A DNA stretch of 20,371 nt from Hepatocystis sp. ex Piliocolobus tephrosceles. Taxonomy: Eukaryota; Apicomplexa; Aconoidasida; Haemosporida; Plasmodiidae. The position numbers and the translations under genes were made by a program. Positions 11,528 through 20,230 of this stretch are shown here, in pieces. Numbering within the stretch: the first letter of the stretch is position 1; each line of letters opens with the position of its first letter. A model generated the notes under the pieces. That model worked only from the letters and a program-made list of their open reading frames with translations. It searched no databases and was not told the origin of the DNA. Location of the stretch: the NCBI GenBank assembly GCA_902459845.2, contig CABPSV020000049.1:18655-39025 (forward strand). The letters run 5' to 3'.

Positions 11528-11597
<70 letters not shown>

Positions 11598-12580
11598 GTA
11601 GCATCAACAACAGTAACAGCAACAACAGTAGCATCAACAACAGTAACAGCAATAATAATAATAATAATAATAATTACACTACTCAGGAAAATTGTTATGA
11701 TGCCAATTTTAATATAAAAAATAATAACAGAAACATGAACCATTATGATAATATGTTTTATGCTACAGATGTAAATGCTATGAACGGTGGCAATATAAAT
11801 AGTGGTAACAATTTATGTCAGACTATAAGCCATACGATAATACATGGTGTTATGGGAGAAGAAAATAGTGATGGTAACGATATGAATAATAAAAGGTGTT
11901 CTATTTTATGTAAAACACACAAAACAAATAATGACATATGCATTAAAAACATTAACAATAACAACATTAACAGTAATCATATTAACAGTAATCATATTAA
12001 CAGTAATCATATTAACAGTAATCATATTAACAGTAATCATATTAACAGTAATCATATTAACAGTAATAATAATTATATGCAACATTGTTATAATAATATG
12101 TACAATAATGCTACAGGTACAGGTATAGGTACAGGTATTGGTACTGATACAATAAATGAATATACAATACAAGATTATGTTAGTAATGACATAAATACAA
12201 ATATAAATTATAATTGTTATAGTCAATATAATTACAATTACGACAATGGGTATGACAACAGGTATGACAACTGTTATGAACATGCGTACGAAAATGTGTA
12301 TGACGAAAATATGTATGACGAAAATGTTTATGATGAAAATGTTTATGATGAAAATAATAACGATAATAATAATATTACAAAAAATATAGAAGATAGTGCA
12401 ATGGTTACTTGGGATAATTTTTCTTTATTTCGAAATAGTAAAAATACAAATACAGGTATAGATTATTTTAAAATTTTTAATTATGGTTTATGTAATAATA
12501 TAGATATGAGTTTGTATGATAATTATGACGCACACGAAACTGAAATTGAAAAAGTTGATAAATCCTTATTTATTCTTTAA
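8654..12580 (+). CDS. Triple CCCH zinc finger protein with Asn/Ser-rich repeats
   Basis: Probably an RNA-binding protein acting on mRNA; the role comes from the family, not this gene. Three CCCH fingers lie at residues 60-148: C60/C68/C74/H78 (CX7CX5CX3H), C95/C104/C109/H113 (CX8CX4CX3H) and C130/C138/C144/H148 (CX7CX5CX3H). Each His and the next Cys are separated by exactly 16 residues, and each finger ends in YAH followed by an ELR motif. The remaining 1,150 residues are low complexity: SSTISHMG units, MNSLGS, GSGSGS (about 417-436), Asn/Ser tracts, KNMN units, NTGT units, NTNKNV units, long polyasparagine (about 934-1006), SNHIN units and YDEN units. The last 65 residues are more complex (MVTWDNFSLF ... 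DKSLFIL) and may be a conserved tail. The start follows an A-rich leader; no intron is needed. It is divergent to the giant gene and convergent with the F-box gene. Confidence 0.95.
8831..9097 (+). other. Tandem CCCH zinc finger domain (three fingers)
   Basis: These codons cover C60 to H148. All twelve predicted zinc ligands are present. Finger 2 departs from the common CX8CX5CX3H pattern by having four residues between its second and third Cys. Confidence 0.93.
9225..9525 (+). repeat. In-frame SSTISHMG and SMNSLG repeats
   Basis: Roughly 24-bp units (AGTAGTACTATCAGCCATATG type) code SSTISHM variants, then 18-bp units code MNSLGS variants. Both are inside the CCCH gene and keep its frame. 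Confidence 0.85.
9901..9959 (+). repeat. In-frame Ser-Gly dipeptide repeat
   Basis: AGTGGT hexanucleotide repeat coding alternating Ser and Gly for about 20 residues of the CCCH protein, followed by AGT/AAT-coded Ser/Asn tracts. Confidence 0.9.
10833..11311 (+). repeat. Three consecutive in-frame arrays: KNMN, NTGT and NTNKNV
   Basis: In order: about 12 units of 12 bp coding KNMN-type tetrapeptides (about 10833-10973); 12 units of 12 bp coding NTGT, with NTST and NMGT variants (11003-11146); and about seven 18-bp units coding NTNKN(V/M) (about 11180-11311). All stay in the CCCH gene frame. Confidence 0.88.
11453..11670 (+). repeat. Polyasparagine tract, largely AAC-coded
   Basis: Long CAA-phase microsatellite (AAC)n interrupted by Asp, Ser and Thr codons to about 11596, then Asn/Ser units and a short (AAT)n. 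Elsewhere in the gene Asn is mainly AAT. Confidence 0.9.
11966..12070 (+). repeat. 15-bp in-frame SNHIN repeat
   Basis: Six perfect units of ATTAACAGTAATCAT (11966-12055) plus a partial copy code INSNH repeats in the CCCH protein. Confidence 0.9.
12239..12359 (+). repeat. 12-bp in-frame YD(E/N)N(V) repeat
   Basis: About ten degenerate 12-bp units of the type TATGACGAAAAT, coding YDNG, YDNR, YDNC, YEHA, YENV and YDEN variants near the C-terminus of the CCCH protein. Tyr and acidic residues recur every four residues. Confidence 0.85.
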
Positions 12581-12662
12581 TAGTAACTATTATGTGTGTT
12601 ATTTTTATATATTTACTTATTTGATAGAATACTTTTCCACAATTTTTTCTATTTTTGTTTTT

Positions 12663-12693
<31 letters not shown>

Positions 12694-12845
12694 TGGAGCA
12701 AATAATAATGTATTAAAATTTAAACAACGATGAATGAAACTTAAATCAAAATTAAGAACAAATTAATATTAAGAAGTAAGAAAATTATATTAAAGTTTTT
12801 TTAATGTCAAATCACTATATATAAATATGTGAGTAACTTTTTAAT

Positions 12846-12860
12846 ACATACATACATACA

Positions 12861-12890
<30 letters not shown>
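12846..12890. repeat. (ATAC)n tetranucleotide microsatellite
   Basis: About eleven copies of ATAC/ACAT followed by (TA)n. Noncoding, in the 3' flank of the CCCH gene. Confidence 0.9.
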
Positions 12891-12896
<6 letters not shown>

Positions 12897-13169
12897 TATA
12901 TATTTTATACATTTATTAATACTTTTAAATAATACATTAATTAAAAATTTATTATATATTTTACAATACTTTAAGTTTTTAAAACAATAAAAATGATAGG
13001 TCAAAAAAAAAGAGAAAAAAAAAAGAAAAATGAAAAAAAATGAAAATAATGAAAATAATAATGGCATAAAAGACTAAAATAAAGAACATAGCGGAAAAAA
13101 AATTATCACTTTCAAAAATAAATTTTAAGCTTTACTAGTGCTAATTAAAAACATGAAAAAAAATTAAAA

Positions 13170-13270
<101 letters not shown>

Positions 13271-13394
13271 TCATTTAATATGTATACGTATATATATAAC
13301 ACAACACAATGTATGCAAAATTTACAAAAATTATTTATTCTATAGTGAGAACAAATAAAAGGTAGGACAAATAGTTCAAAATATGAACGTTTAC

Positions 13395-13432
13395 ACATGC
13401 GTATATGTATATATTTATATATATACGCATGT
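13395..13432. other. 17-bp inverted repeat with 4-nt loop
   Basis: ACATGCGTATATGTATA pairs with TATATATACGCATGT plus its flanking bases: 17 pairs with one G-T wobble around the loop TATT, including a GC-containing foot (ACATGCGTA/TACGCATGT). It lies between the convergent CCCH and F-box genes, about 400 bp past the F-box stop. Confidence 0.75.
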
Positions 13433-13565
13433 ACGTAACAGTTTGGGTCACTAAAAAAAAAAAAAAAAGCTAAAAAAAAAAAGTAACTATGTGTACATGA
13501 TGTTTATACATGTATGTATATGATCTTACGATTATATTTTTTGCTAAGGTTTTGAAAGATATAAA

Positions 13566-13650
13566 AAAATAAAATAATAAAATAATAAAATAAAATAATA
13601 AAATAATAAAATAAAGTAATAGAATAAAATAAAATAATAAAATAAAATAG
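13566..13650. repeat. AATAAAAT-type simple repeat
   Basis: Mixed AAAAT and AATAAAAT units over about 85 bp, in the 3' flank of the F-box gene. Confidence 0.8.
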
Positions 13651-13834
13651 AAGGTTGAAGGCAAGGTGAGGTGTATATAGACTTGCGTGTTGTATTGCCA
13701 TGCATTATATATTTTATTTCCTTTTATATTATTAATACAAGTGATCAAATGAGAAAAAAAAGAAAAAAAAAAAAAAAAAAGAACACACATACATACATAC
13801 ATATATGTGCACATATATAATACGCACAACATGT

Positions 13835-14055
13835 TCACTGATTTGCTAAAGATAATGCACGCCATCCTGGAAGTATCCACACTTTTAAGTTGCTACAAAA
13901 AAAAAAAAAAAATAAAATAAAATAAAACAATTATCAATAAAAAAAATGATTAAATAAAAATAATATATATGGAAGAAATGATAAAATGAGAGAAAAGGTA
14001 GTCATCTCTTACTATAAACGAATGAACTATTCAGCGATTAAACTATTGATCAAAC

Positions 14056-14093
<38 letters not shown>

Positions 14094-15149
14094 CGCCGCG
14101 CAATACAATGCAATGCAGTGCAGTACCTAAACTTTTGTATCTGTCTAAACATTTCATAAGATATAAAAAGGTCACTACTCCATAAACAGTACAAAGATTT
14201 TAACTGATTTTTATGCAAGACAGAAATTAATTCATCTCCCTCTTCTTTATTATTATTTAGAACATAACTTTTTCGGCTGTTTACAATATTCCTAAAATGC
14301 TCATTATTAAAGTAATCAATAGGTTTTTGTTCATTTTTATGATATAACCCTAATTGTATCAATCGAATAGTATTATGTTTTATTTGTTCTATAAAACAAG
14401 TAAAAATAGTTATAGTTTGTGATCTGTTTAAAATGTCTGAATAAACTAATTTACTTATTATTATATCTTTTAAATTATTTAATTTCCCAACAAAACAAAC
14501 AAGCTCATGTCCTTTTATTTCAACATCCAAAATAAGTCTTTCAAGATTCATTAATGAGTTAAATGAATTAAAATTTTTTGTTGTATATAATCTTGCATTT
14601 ATATATTTGTTCGTATAGTATTTTATTTTGGCACTGTCTCCATCTTTGTTTCGGTTGTTTTTGTTTTTATGTTTTTCACATTTTTCACGTTTTTCACATT
14701 TTTCACATTTTTCACGTTTTTTATAAATGTGTTTATTGTTTTGCGCACATTCATATGTATTAGTTTTAAAAATTGAGTTATCACTATTATTACTACAAGT
14801 ACAACTTTTTTTATTCTTAACATGTTTTTTTGTTTTATTATTACTATTACTGTTACTATTACTGTTACTATTACTGTTACTATTACTATTACTATTACTA
14901 TTACTATTACTATTACTATTACTATTACTATTACTGTTACTATTACTGCTACTATTACTGTTACTATTACTGCTACTGTTACTGTTAGGAGCTTCTGAAT
15001 CAGTGTATATAATACTACAACTGCACTCACTACTATAATTATCACTACTATATTTATCACTATTACAATTATCACTATCGCTACTATTTCTACTATTATT
15101 ACTACAAGTGTCACTATGTCCTTTTTCTGTACAATCAGTATCATTAACT

Positions 15150-15183
<34 letters not shown>

Positions 15184-15738
15184 AAACATATGAACCATAT
15201 TGGCTCGAGTTAAATAACTTGCAATTCAAAATAGTTGATACAGTTGGATGAACACCTTCATAAATAAAAGTACTATGTTCTTTTCTGAAATATAAACGTA
15301 AATCTTTTAAATTTTTAAAATATTTAATAATAAAATTTATTACATGTTCTACAGTTTCATTTTCATTTATCGATAAAGACAAAGAAATTGTTTTTATAAA
15401 AAAGTTATTATATTTATCTAAAAAAGTACTATTAAACAGATTTATATTAATAAAACGAAAATCTAAAGTTGCCCATGAAAACTTCGTATTAAACGCTTTG
15501 TAAAAATATTTATTTAATGTTTTACATTGCCATCTTTCATAAAATGATAAAAATGATAAAACATTACATAGTATGTCAGAATTTGTAAATATGTCATTAA
15601 TTTTGTTGGATTTATTTATAGTTCCACATGAAGTGTTTTCTTTATTTTTGCAGCATTTATTACAGTCGCAAAATTGTCTATCCCCAGTGCTTATATTAAC
15701 AGTTAAATCATGACACGTATTGTTATAACATTTATTGC

Positions 15739-15783
<45 letters not shown>

Positions 15784-15895
15784 CGAAAGTGTCGTTGTTT
15801 AATCGTGCAAGTTTGTTTCCTCTTAATACAAACTTTTCATTCATTTCATGTTTTCCACATCGTCCTACTCCATACATTATGTCTCTCTCAACCAT
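13835..15895 (-). CDS. F-box protein with leucine-rich C-terminal region (two exons)
   Basis: Likely the substrate-recruiting subunit of an SCF-type ubiquitin ligase, by family. Exon 1 is 15895-14127 and exon 2 is 13892-13835, joined in the Ser codon AG|C, giving 608 residues. The start ATG has an in-frame TGA nine bases upstream. The F-box is at about residues 101-142 (SDILCNVLSFLSFYERWQCK then TLNKYFYKAF). LRR-like segments follow (KNLKDLRLYF near 200; LMNLERLILDV, LNNLKDIIISKL and QLKSLYCLW in the C-terminal third). Between them are polylysine from A31 (about 239-248), an Asn-Ser dipeptide tract (about 300-353) and KCEK-type repeats (about 392-415). The plain ORF would run on to 14057 and end in polyphenylalanine from an intronic T34. 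Splicing instead gives a compact tail, NLKVWILPGWRALSLANQ, that continues the LRR-like pattern. Convergent with the CCCH gene. The F-box call is firm by eye; the substrate is unknown. Confidence 0.85.
13893..14126 (-). other. Predicted intron of the F-box gene
   Basis: Donor TTTAG|GTACTG at 14127/14126. Acceptor at 13893/13892: an 18-nt T run in a T/A-rich tract, then GTAG|CAACTT. Length is 234 bp. The intron contains T34 (14059-14092), a GC-rich patch (14093-14101) and stops in the exon 1 frame. Three weaker AG sites upstream of the chosen acceptor would give tails of only a few residues. Confidence 0.75.
14835..14995 (-). repeat. In-frame Asn-Ser dipeptide repeat
   Basis: (ATTACT)n on the plus strand reads AGTAAT, Ser-Asn, in the F-box gene, with occasional Ser-Ser. 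About 50 residues long. Confidence 0.9.
15152..15182 (-). repeat. Coding A31 homopolymer (polylysine)
   Basis: T31 on the plus strand codes about ten AAA lysines inside the F-box gene. The frame is open on both sides, so its length appears right modulo 3, but it is the most likely place for a sequencing indel or ribosome slippage. Confidence 0.85.
15741..15782 (-). repeat. AAT-coded polyasparagine tract
   Basis: (ATT)n on the plus strand gives about 14 Asn near residue 39 of the F-box protein. Confidence 0.9.
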
Positions 15896-16315
15896 TTGTA
15901 CTCAGAATAGCATAAAACTATTGAAGTTTTTGTCAAAATAAATAAACATGTTCATGTGTACATGAGTACGTATATACGCTGCCATTTACACACATGGGTT
16001 ATAGTACATACTGTTACTTTTTACATGTACATAATATGTATATAAGCTCGAAAATAAGTCGAATTGTGCGTGGTCTTATTTTGTCTTTGCTTTTGTTTTT
16101 ACTTTTGCTTTTGTTTTTTAACTTCGAAAATGTTTACATATGTGAAAAAAGAAAAGAAAAAAAAAGAAAATATAGCAGTGTTTTTGGGGGATTCATTAAA
16201 CATAAAAAATCTTTAAACGTTAAAAAAAAAACATACATAAATAAATAAATAAATTAATTAATAGTGCAGCCCAAATGTTCAGTCAGTATATAATACATAA
16301 TTAACGTATGTAGCC

Positions 16316-16346
<31 letters not shown>

Positions 16347-16850
16347 TATATGAAGTCTTATAATGTGACATAATTCAACACAGAAAGTAAAGTAATATAT
16401 ATATATATATATATATATTATGTGTAATAGGCAAAAAATGGAGAAAGAAGTAATGACAATATCAGAATTGAAAATGTAGTGAAATTTAAAGGTTTAGCGT
16501 TTATAAAGAAAAAGTGTAAAAAAAAAAAAAAAAAAAAAAATAATGTCTCCCGTCTATATTTTATATATAAAACACATCAATTAAACGTTAATTAAAAAAA
16601 AAAAATGAATAAATGGATGAATGAATGAATTAATAAATTAATAAATTAATGAATTAATAGTTCGTGAGTTAATAATTAAATTAAAAAAAAATTAATTATA
16701 GATAAAATATATTTTTCTTTTCTTTTTGTTTTTATAATGTTAAAAAATCATAATTTTTTTTTTTTTTTTTTTTTAACAATTTCTACATTTTGTGTAATTG
16801 TGCCCAATAGCAAAATGCACCTACCATTATAATTCATAATTACTACGCAC

Positions 16851-16887
<37 letters not shown>

Positions 16888-17330
16888 AGAAGTAACATGA
16901 GTATATATATATATATTCATATGTGGAAAATGTATAGACTAGTGCATATGTTTATATTTATATAATACATCCACACACATATATATATTGTATATATATA
17001 TGTATAATTTTTTTTTTTTTTTTTTTTTTTTTGAAACAATAATAATAAAAAGGCGACTTGAGTAAATGATAATACCATGCATATCCCATAAAAATGTAGC
17101 TAAACAAGTATTGTTGTTCACATGCTTATATTATATGTTGCGATGCGTCTACTATGTATAAATTACCCCAATTTTGACGCATATACACGCACATATAGCA
17201 TACATGCACACATAAAAAAAAAAAAAAAAAAAAAAAATAACAATAATAGTACATTATATATGTCGTAACAAAATAGTAATTTAATATACCTACTACAACT
17301 GCATAACAATAGTAAGGTAAGACACTAAGG
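15896..17330. promoter_or_regulatory. Divergent intergenic region between F-box gene and 17331 gene
   Basis: About 1.4 kb separates two divergently transcribed genes and presumably carries both promoters. It contains several long A or T runs (near 16323, 16518, 16755, 16855, 17010 and 17215), (TA)n near 16397, ATGA/TTAA-type repeats near 16610-16680, and a possible small ORF at 15994-16248 that is listed separately. No motif can be assigned with confidence. Confidence 0.55.
15994..16248 (+). CDS. Possible small signal-anchor or secreted protein ORF
   Basis: Weakly supported. The frame is open from ATG 15994 (84 residues), but the more natural start is the internal ATG 16036 (MYISSKISRIVRG). 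A hydrophobic stretch follows (GLILSLLLFLLLLLFFNF), then a sharp change to basic sequence (CEKRKEKKRKYSSVFGGF). Leu and Phe use a mix of CTT, TTG, TTA and TTT, rather than the pure T runs typical of noncoding DNA here. A phase-0 donor-like GT at 16219 could join an acceptor-like TAATAG|GCA at 16431, whose frame stays open to TAA 16593-16595 (AKNGERSNDNIRIENVVKF then polylysine). Against it: only about 100-140 bp separate it from the divergent F-box start, the putative donor is atypical, and the acceptor lacks a pyrimidine tract. It could be chance. Confidence 0.28.
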   Translation: MGYSTYCYFLHVHNMYISSKISRIVRGLILSLLLFLLLLLFFNFENVYICEKRKEKKRKYSSVFGGFIKHKKSLNVKKKTYINK

Positions 17331-19517
17331 ATGAAAAGAGACAGCGGATTTCAAAAAGATTCAAACAATTACATTAAAAAGATAAAAACATATGATTCAT
17401 ATTTGCCTTCTTATGATAGTGAAAAAAAATATATTTTTTGCAAAACCAACAATTTTAATAGTTTGGAAGGCCTACTAATTGAAAAAAAAATTTTTGCATT
17501 TAATTTTTTTTTAAGCATAAAATATAATGAGGAAAAATTAAAAAAAAAAAAAAAAAATGAAGTTATTGAATATGTTGATGATATAGTTGAAGATAATGAT
17601 AAATTACACATGTACTACCTTTTAGAAAATAAAAAAGTTTTTATAGATAATTTATATGGAAGGAACATAAAAATGTCCCCAAATGATAAAATTTGTGATG
17701 GTTCAGAAAGTGATACGAGTGAAGAAATGGCAATTAATACTATTACAAATGAACAAAATGGTGATATAGTAATAGAAAAATCGACAGAAAATTTTAAAAA
17801 TAAACAAGACGCACAAAAACTTCAAGATATACAAGAGATGGTAGATACAGAAAACTACCCTAACACAGAAAACTGCCCTAACATAGAAAACTGCCTTAAA
17901 ACAGAAAACTGCCTTAAAACAGAAAACTGCCTTAAAACAGAAAACTGCCTTAAAACAGAAAACTGCCTTAAAACAGAAAACTGCCTTAACACAGAAAACT
18001 GCCTTAACACAGAAGAACTACCAGACGAAGGTGCTACATCAAGTGATGACTACGAAATAGAAAAACTTATAAAAAAGAATATAAAAATTTTGATTCAAAA
18101 TAATTTTTTCTTTTATATAAAATATTATATTCATAACATTTTGAGTAATGTTGATATATGTACCCATGACAAACCAAATGAATCATTTTTTGAATTTTTT
18201 AGTACTTTTAAAAATAATAAAAAAAAAATTTATTTTGAATGTTCAAATACCGATGCGTTAAGTGATATATATTGTGATGTTTCTTACGCATCTGATGACA
18301 GTGATTATAATTATTTTTATGAAAAGGCTAATCAGTTGAATGATTGTGAAGATGATAACATGAGTGAATATGAGGAAGAGGAAATGGATGAAAACTGTGA
18401 CGATGAAAATTGTGATGATGAAAAATGTGATGATGAAAAATGTGATGATGAAAAATGTGATGATGAAAAATGTGATGATGAAGACGTAGATAAAGATGCT
18501 AATGATGGTGTAGACAGTGACAATGCAAACACACGTACAAATGCCGGAACCGCTAAAGATAAGAACAAACGTAACAGTAGTAAAAAAACGAATATGATGC
18601 AATGGGATAAACATAATTCAATGTCATGTGTGGGTGATGATAAAAAAAAAAAAAGAAATAAAAATATAAAATTTGAAAAATATTTATGTAGATGTTGTAA
18701 AAGAAAAAAAAACATTTTAAATACAGCTATTATTAATAGTGTTCTTAACAATACTCCTACAAATAATAATAATGAAAATTTGTTTTTTCTTAAAAATTCT
18801 TTTGTATGTTTATTACAAATTTTTATATCTAATTTAACTAATAAGGAATTATTATTTTGGTTAGAAATAAAAAATAGTATAGAAAATTATTTAGGTATTA
18901 TACAGTCGTGTATATATGATAAAAGAATATGCAATTATGTTGAAGTACCTTTTATTGAAATTATGAAAAAAATAAAAAGAATTGCTAAAAAAAGAAAATA
19001 TTTAAGTTTTATAAAAAATAAAACTAAAATAATTGTTTTAAATAAAAAACAAAAAAGTATTAAATGTCTATTTGAAAAAACATTAAATTCGATTAGAATT
19101 TCGTTAAAATATAGTCTGTTATGTGCGAATGATAAATTTCATTATTTTTTTAAAGATATTATACAAAAATATAAAAAATTTATGAAAAAAAATATTTTTA
19201 ATAATGACTTTCTTAAACATTATGATAGTGATGATTTATCACCACAACGTGATAATTACAAATATAAAAATAACATACATAATTTTTTAAATCCAATTGT
19301 TTTTAAAAATAAAAAAAAAAAAAATTATAATTTCTCATTACTAATTCATTATAATCATATACAAATGTATGGTTATACATATATTAGAAATTATTTATTT
19401 TTTTTGTTAATTATGTTTGAAGTTTATATGTTTATTCACTTTAATGACATAAGTTACACATATTCAAATAACACCGACATTTTTTTACATCAAATTTTGA
19501 AAAATTTGTTTATTTAA
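17331..19517 (+). CDS. Unknown protein with two Cys-containing repeat arrays and a possible C-terminal membrane segment
   Basis: I do not recognise this 728-residue protein. The start is ATG 17331, with an in-frame TAA 18 bases upstream. The N-terminal quarter is Lys-rich (A-run-coded polylysine near residue 70). An 18-bp array codes nine hexapeptides of the TENCLK type (residues 173-226). An acidic central region follows, with a 15-bp array coding six DENCD/DEKCD pentapeptides (353-382). Beyond it are a Lys-rich linker and a CRCCKRKK cluster near 452. The C-terminal third is denser and probably helical (LLQIFISNLTNKELLFWLEI ... LNSIRISLKYSLLC), which looks like the conserved part. It ends with a hydrophobic stretch YLFFLLIMFEVYMFIHF (about 688-704), followed by about 24 residues. 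No N-terminal signal peptide is seen. If the last segment spans a membrane the protein would be tail-anchored, but it is interrupted by Glu. Divergent from the F-box gene. No intron is needed. Confidence 0.9.
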   Translation: MKRDSGFQKDSNNYIKKIKTYDSYLPSYDSEKKYIFCKTNNFNSLEGLLIEKKIFAFNFFLSIKYNEEKLKKKKKNEVIEYVDDIVEDNDKLHMYYLLENKKVFIDNLYGRNIKMSPNDKICDGSESDTSEEMAINTITNEQNGDIVIEKSTENFKNKQDAQKLQDIQEMVDTENYPNTENCPNIENCLKTENCLKTENCLKTENCLKTENCLKTENCLNTENCLNTEELPDEGATSSDDYEIEKLIKKNIKILIQNNFFFYIKYYIHNILSNVDICTHDKPNESFFEFFSTFKNNKKKIYFECSNTDALSDIYCDVSYASDDSDYNYFYEKANQLNDCEDDNMSEYEEEEMDENCDDENCDDEKCDDEKCDDEKCDDEKCDDEDVDKDANDGVDSDNANTRTNAGTAKDKNKRNSSKKTNMMQWDKHNSMSCVGDDKKKKRNKNIKFEKYLCRCCKRKKNILNTAIINSVLNNTPTNNNNENLFFLKNSFVCLLQIFISNLTNKELLFWLEIKNSIENYLGIIQSCIYDKRICNYVEVPFIEIMKKIKRIAKKRKYLSFIKNKTKIIVLNKKQKSIKCLFEKTLNSIRISLKYSLLCANDKFHYFFKDIIQKYKKFMKKNIFNNDFLKHYDSDDLSPQRDNYKYKNNIHNFLNPIVFKNKKKKNYNFSLLIHYNHIQMYGYTYIRNYLFFLLIMFEVYMFIHFNDISYTYSNNTDIFLHQILKNLFI
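17847..18008 (+). repeat. 18-bp in-frame TENCLK repeat
   Basis: Nine units: TENYPN, TENCPN, IENCLK, four TENCLK and two TENCLN, followed by a degenerate TEELPD. Eight of nine units carry Cys at position 4. Confidence 0.95.
18387..18476 (+). repeat. 15-bp in-frame DE(N/K)CD repeat
   Basis: Six units of GATGAAAAATGTGAT type; the first two have Asn, the last four Lys. Each carries one Cys in a very acidic context. Confidence 0.95.
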
Positions 19518-20230
19518 CACGTTGGTATTATATGTATACATACATAAATATTATAGTAGAGTGTGTAGGTAAATAAACTTAGCATAGAAATGGGGTTATG
19601 CAAGTCACGTATAAAATGTATTTCTATAAATGTATAAAAATAAAACTAGATATATAAAGATAGGTAACTTTTTTTTAGATATATACATAATATGTATTGC
19701 TTCTTCTTCTTTTTTTTTTTTTTTTTTTTTTCTTTTTTTTTTTCATTGTCTCCTTGACTTATGAACTTGCTAATTTTTAATTTGCTGACTTAATTACCAG
19801 TTTTGTACTAATTTTTTTTTTTTTGTTATTTAAAAAAAAAAAAAAAAAAAATCTTTTCAAGACTATTTTTTTTCTCAACTTCCTTACCATTTTTAAAATT
19901 CAGAAAGAGTAAAAAAAAAAATTTACTTTGATAAAAACAGTATTAAAATGATGAAGTAGCGATTATTTATTTTTTTTTTTTTTTTCTTATTGTAGAGCTA
20001 AAAAAGTGTATAATTATCTAAGTTATTATACACATGTATACCTTTATATATGTACATATAGGAGGTGTACATAAAATGTACTTAAATAAAAATATAACAG
20101 CGACATAAAAAAAAATAATAAGTAAAAATGAATCAATTGAAATAATAAATTATTCTATTTGTGTTCTTAAAAGTTTTATAATTTTTATATTAATGTTTTT
20201 TTTACTGATCGATCATTATATTAAAAAATT
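19518..20230. other. 3' flank of the 17331 gene, no gene seen
   Basis: Noncoding AT-rich sequence with T runs at about 19711-19745 and 19970-19985, A runs near 19833 and 19912, and no convincing ORF or RNA gene. Confidence 0.7.

Noticed and set aside
9823..11743. Leu-, Val-, Phe- or Thr-rich antisense ORFs under the CCCH gene
   Set aside because: They are complements of Asn/Ser/Gly-coding microsatellites and have no independent coding signal.
14057..14126. C-terminal extension of the F-box ORF into polyphenylalanine
   Set aside because: It reads an intronic T34; splicing at 14126/13893 explains the locus better.
17314..17330. Donor-like AAGGTAAGA just before the 17331 start
   Set aside because: The nearest AG is too close for an intron and an in-frame TAA lies upstream, so the ATG at 17331 stands on its own.
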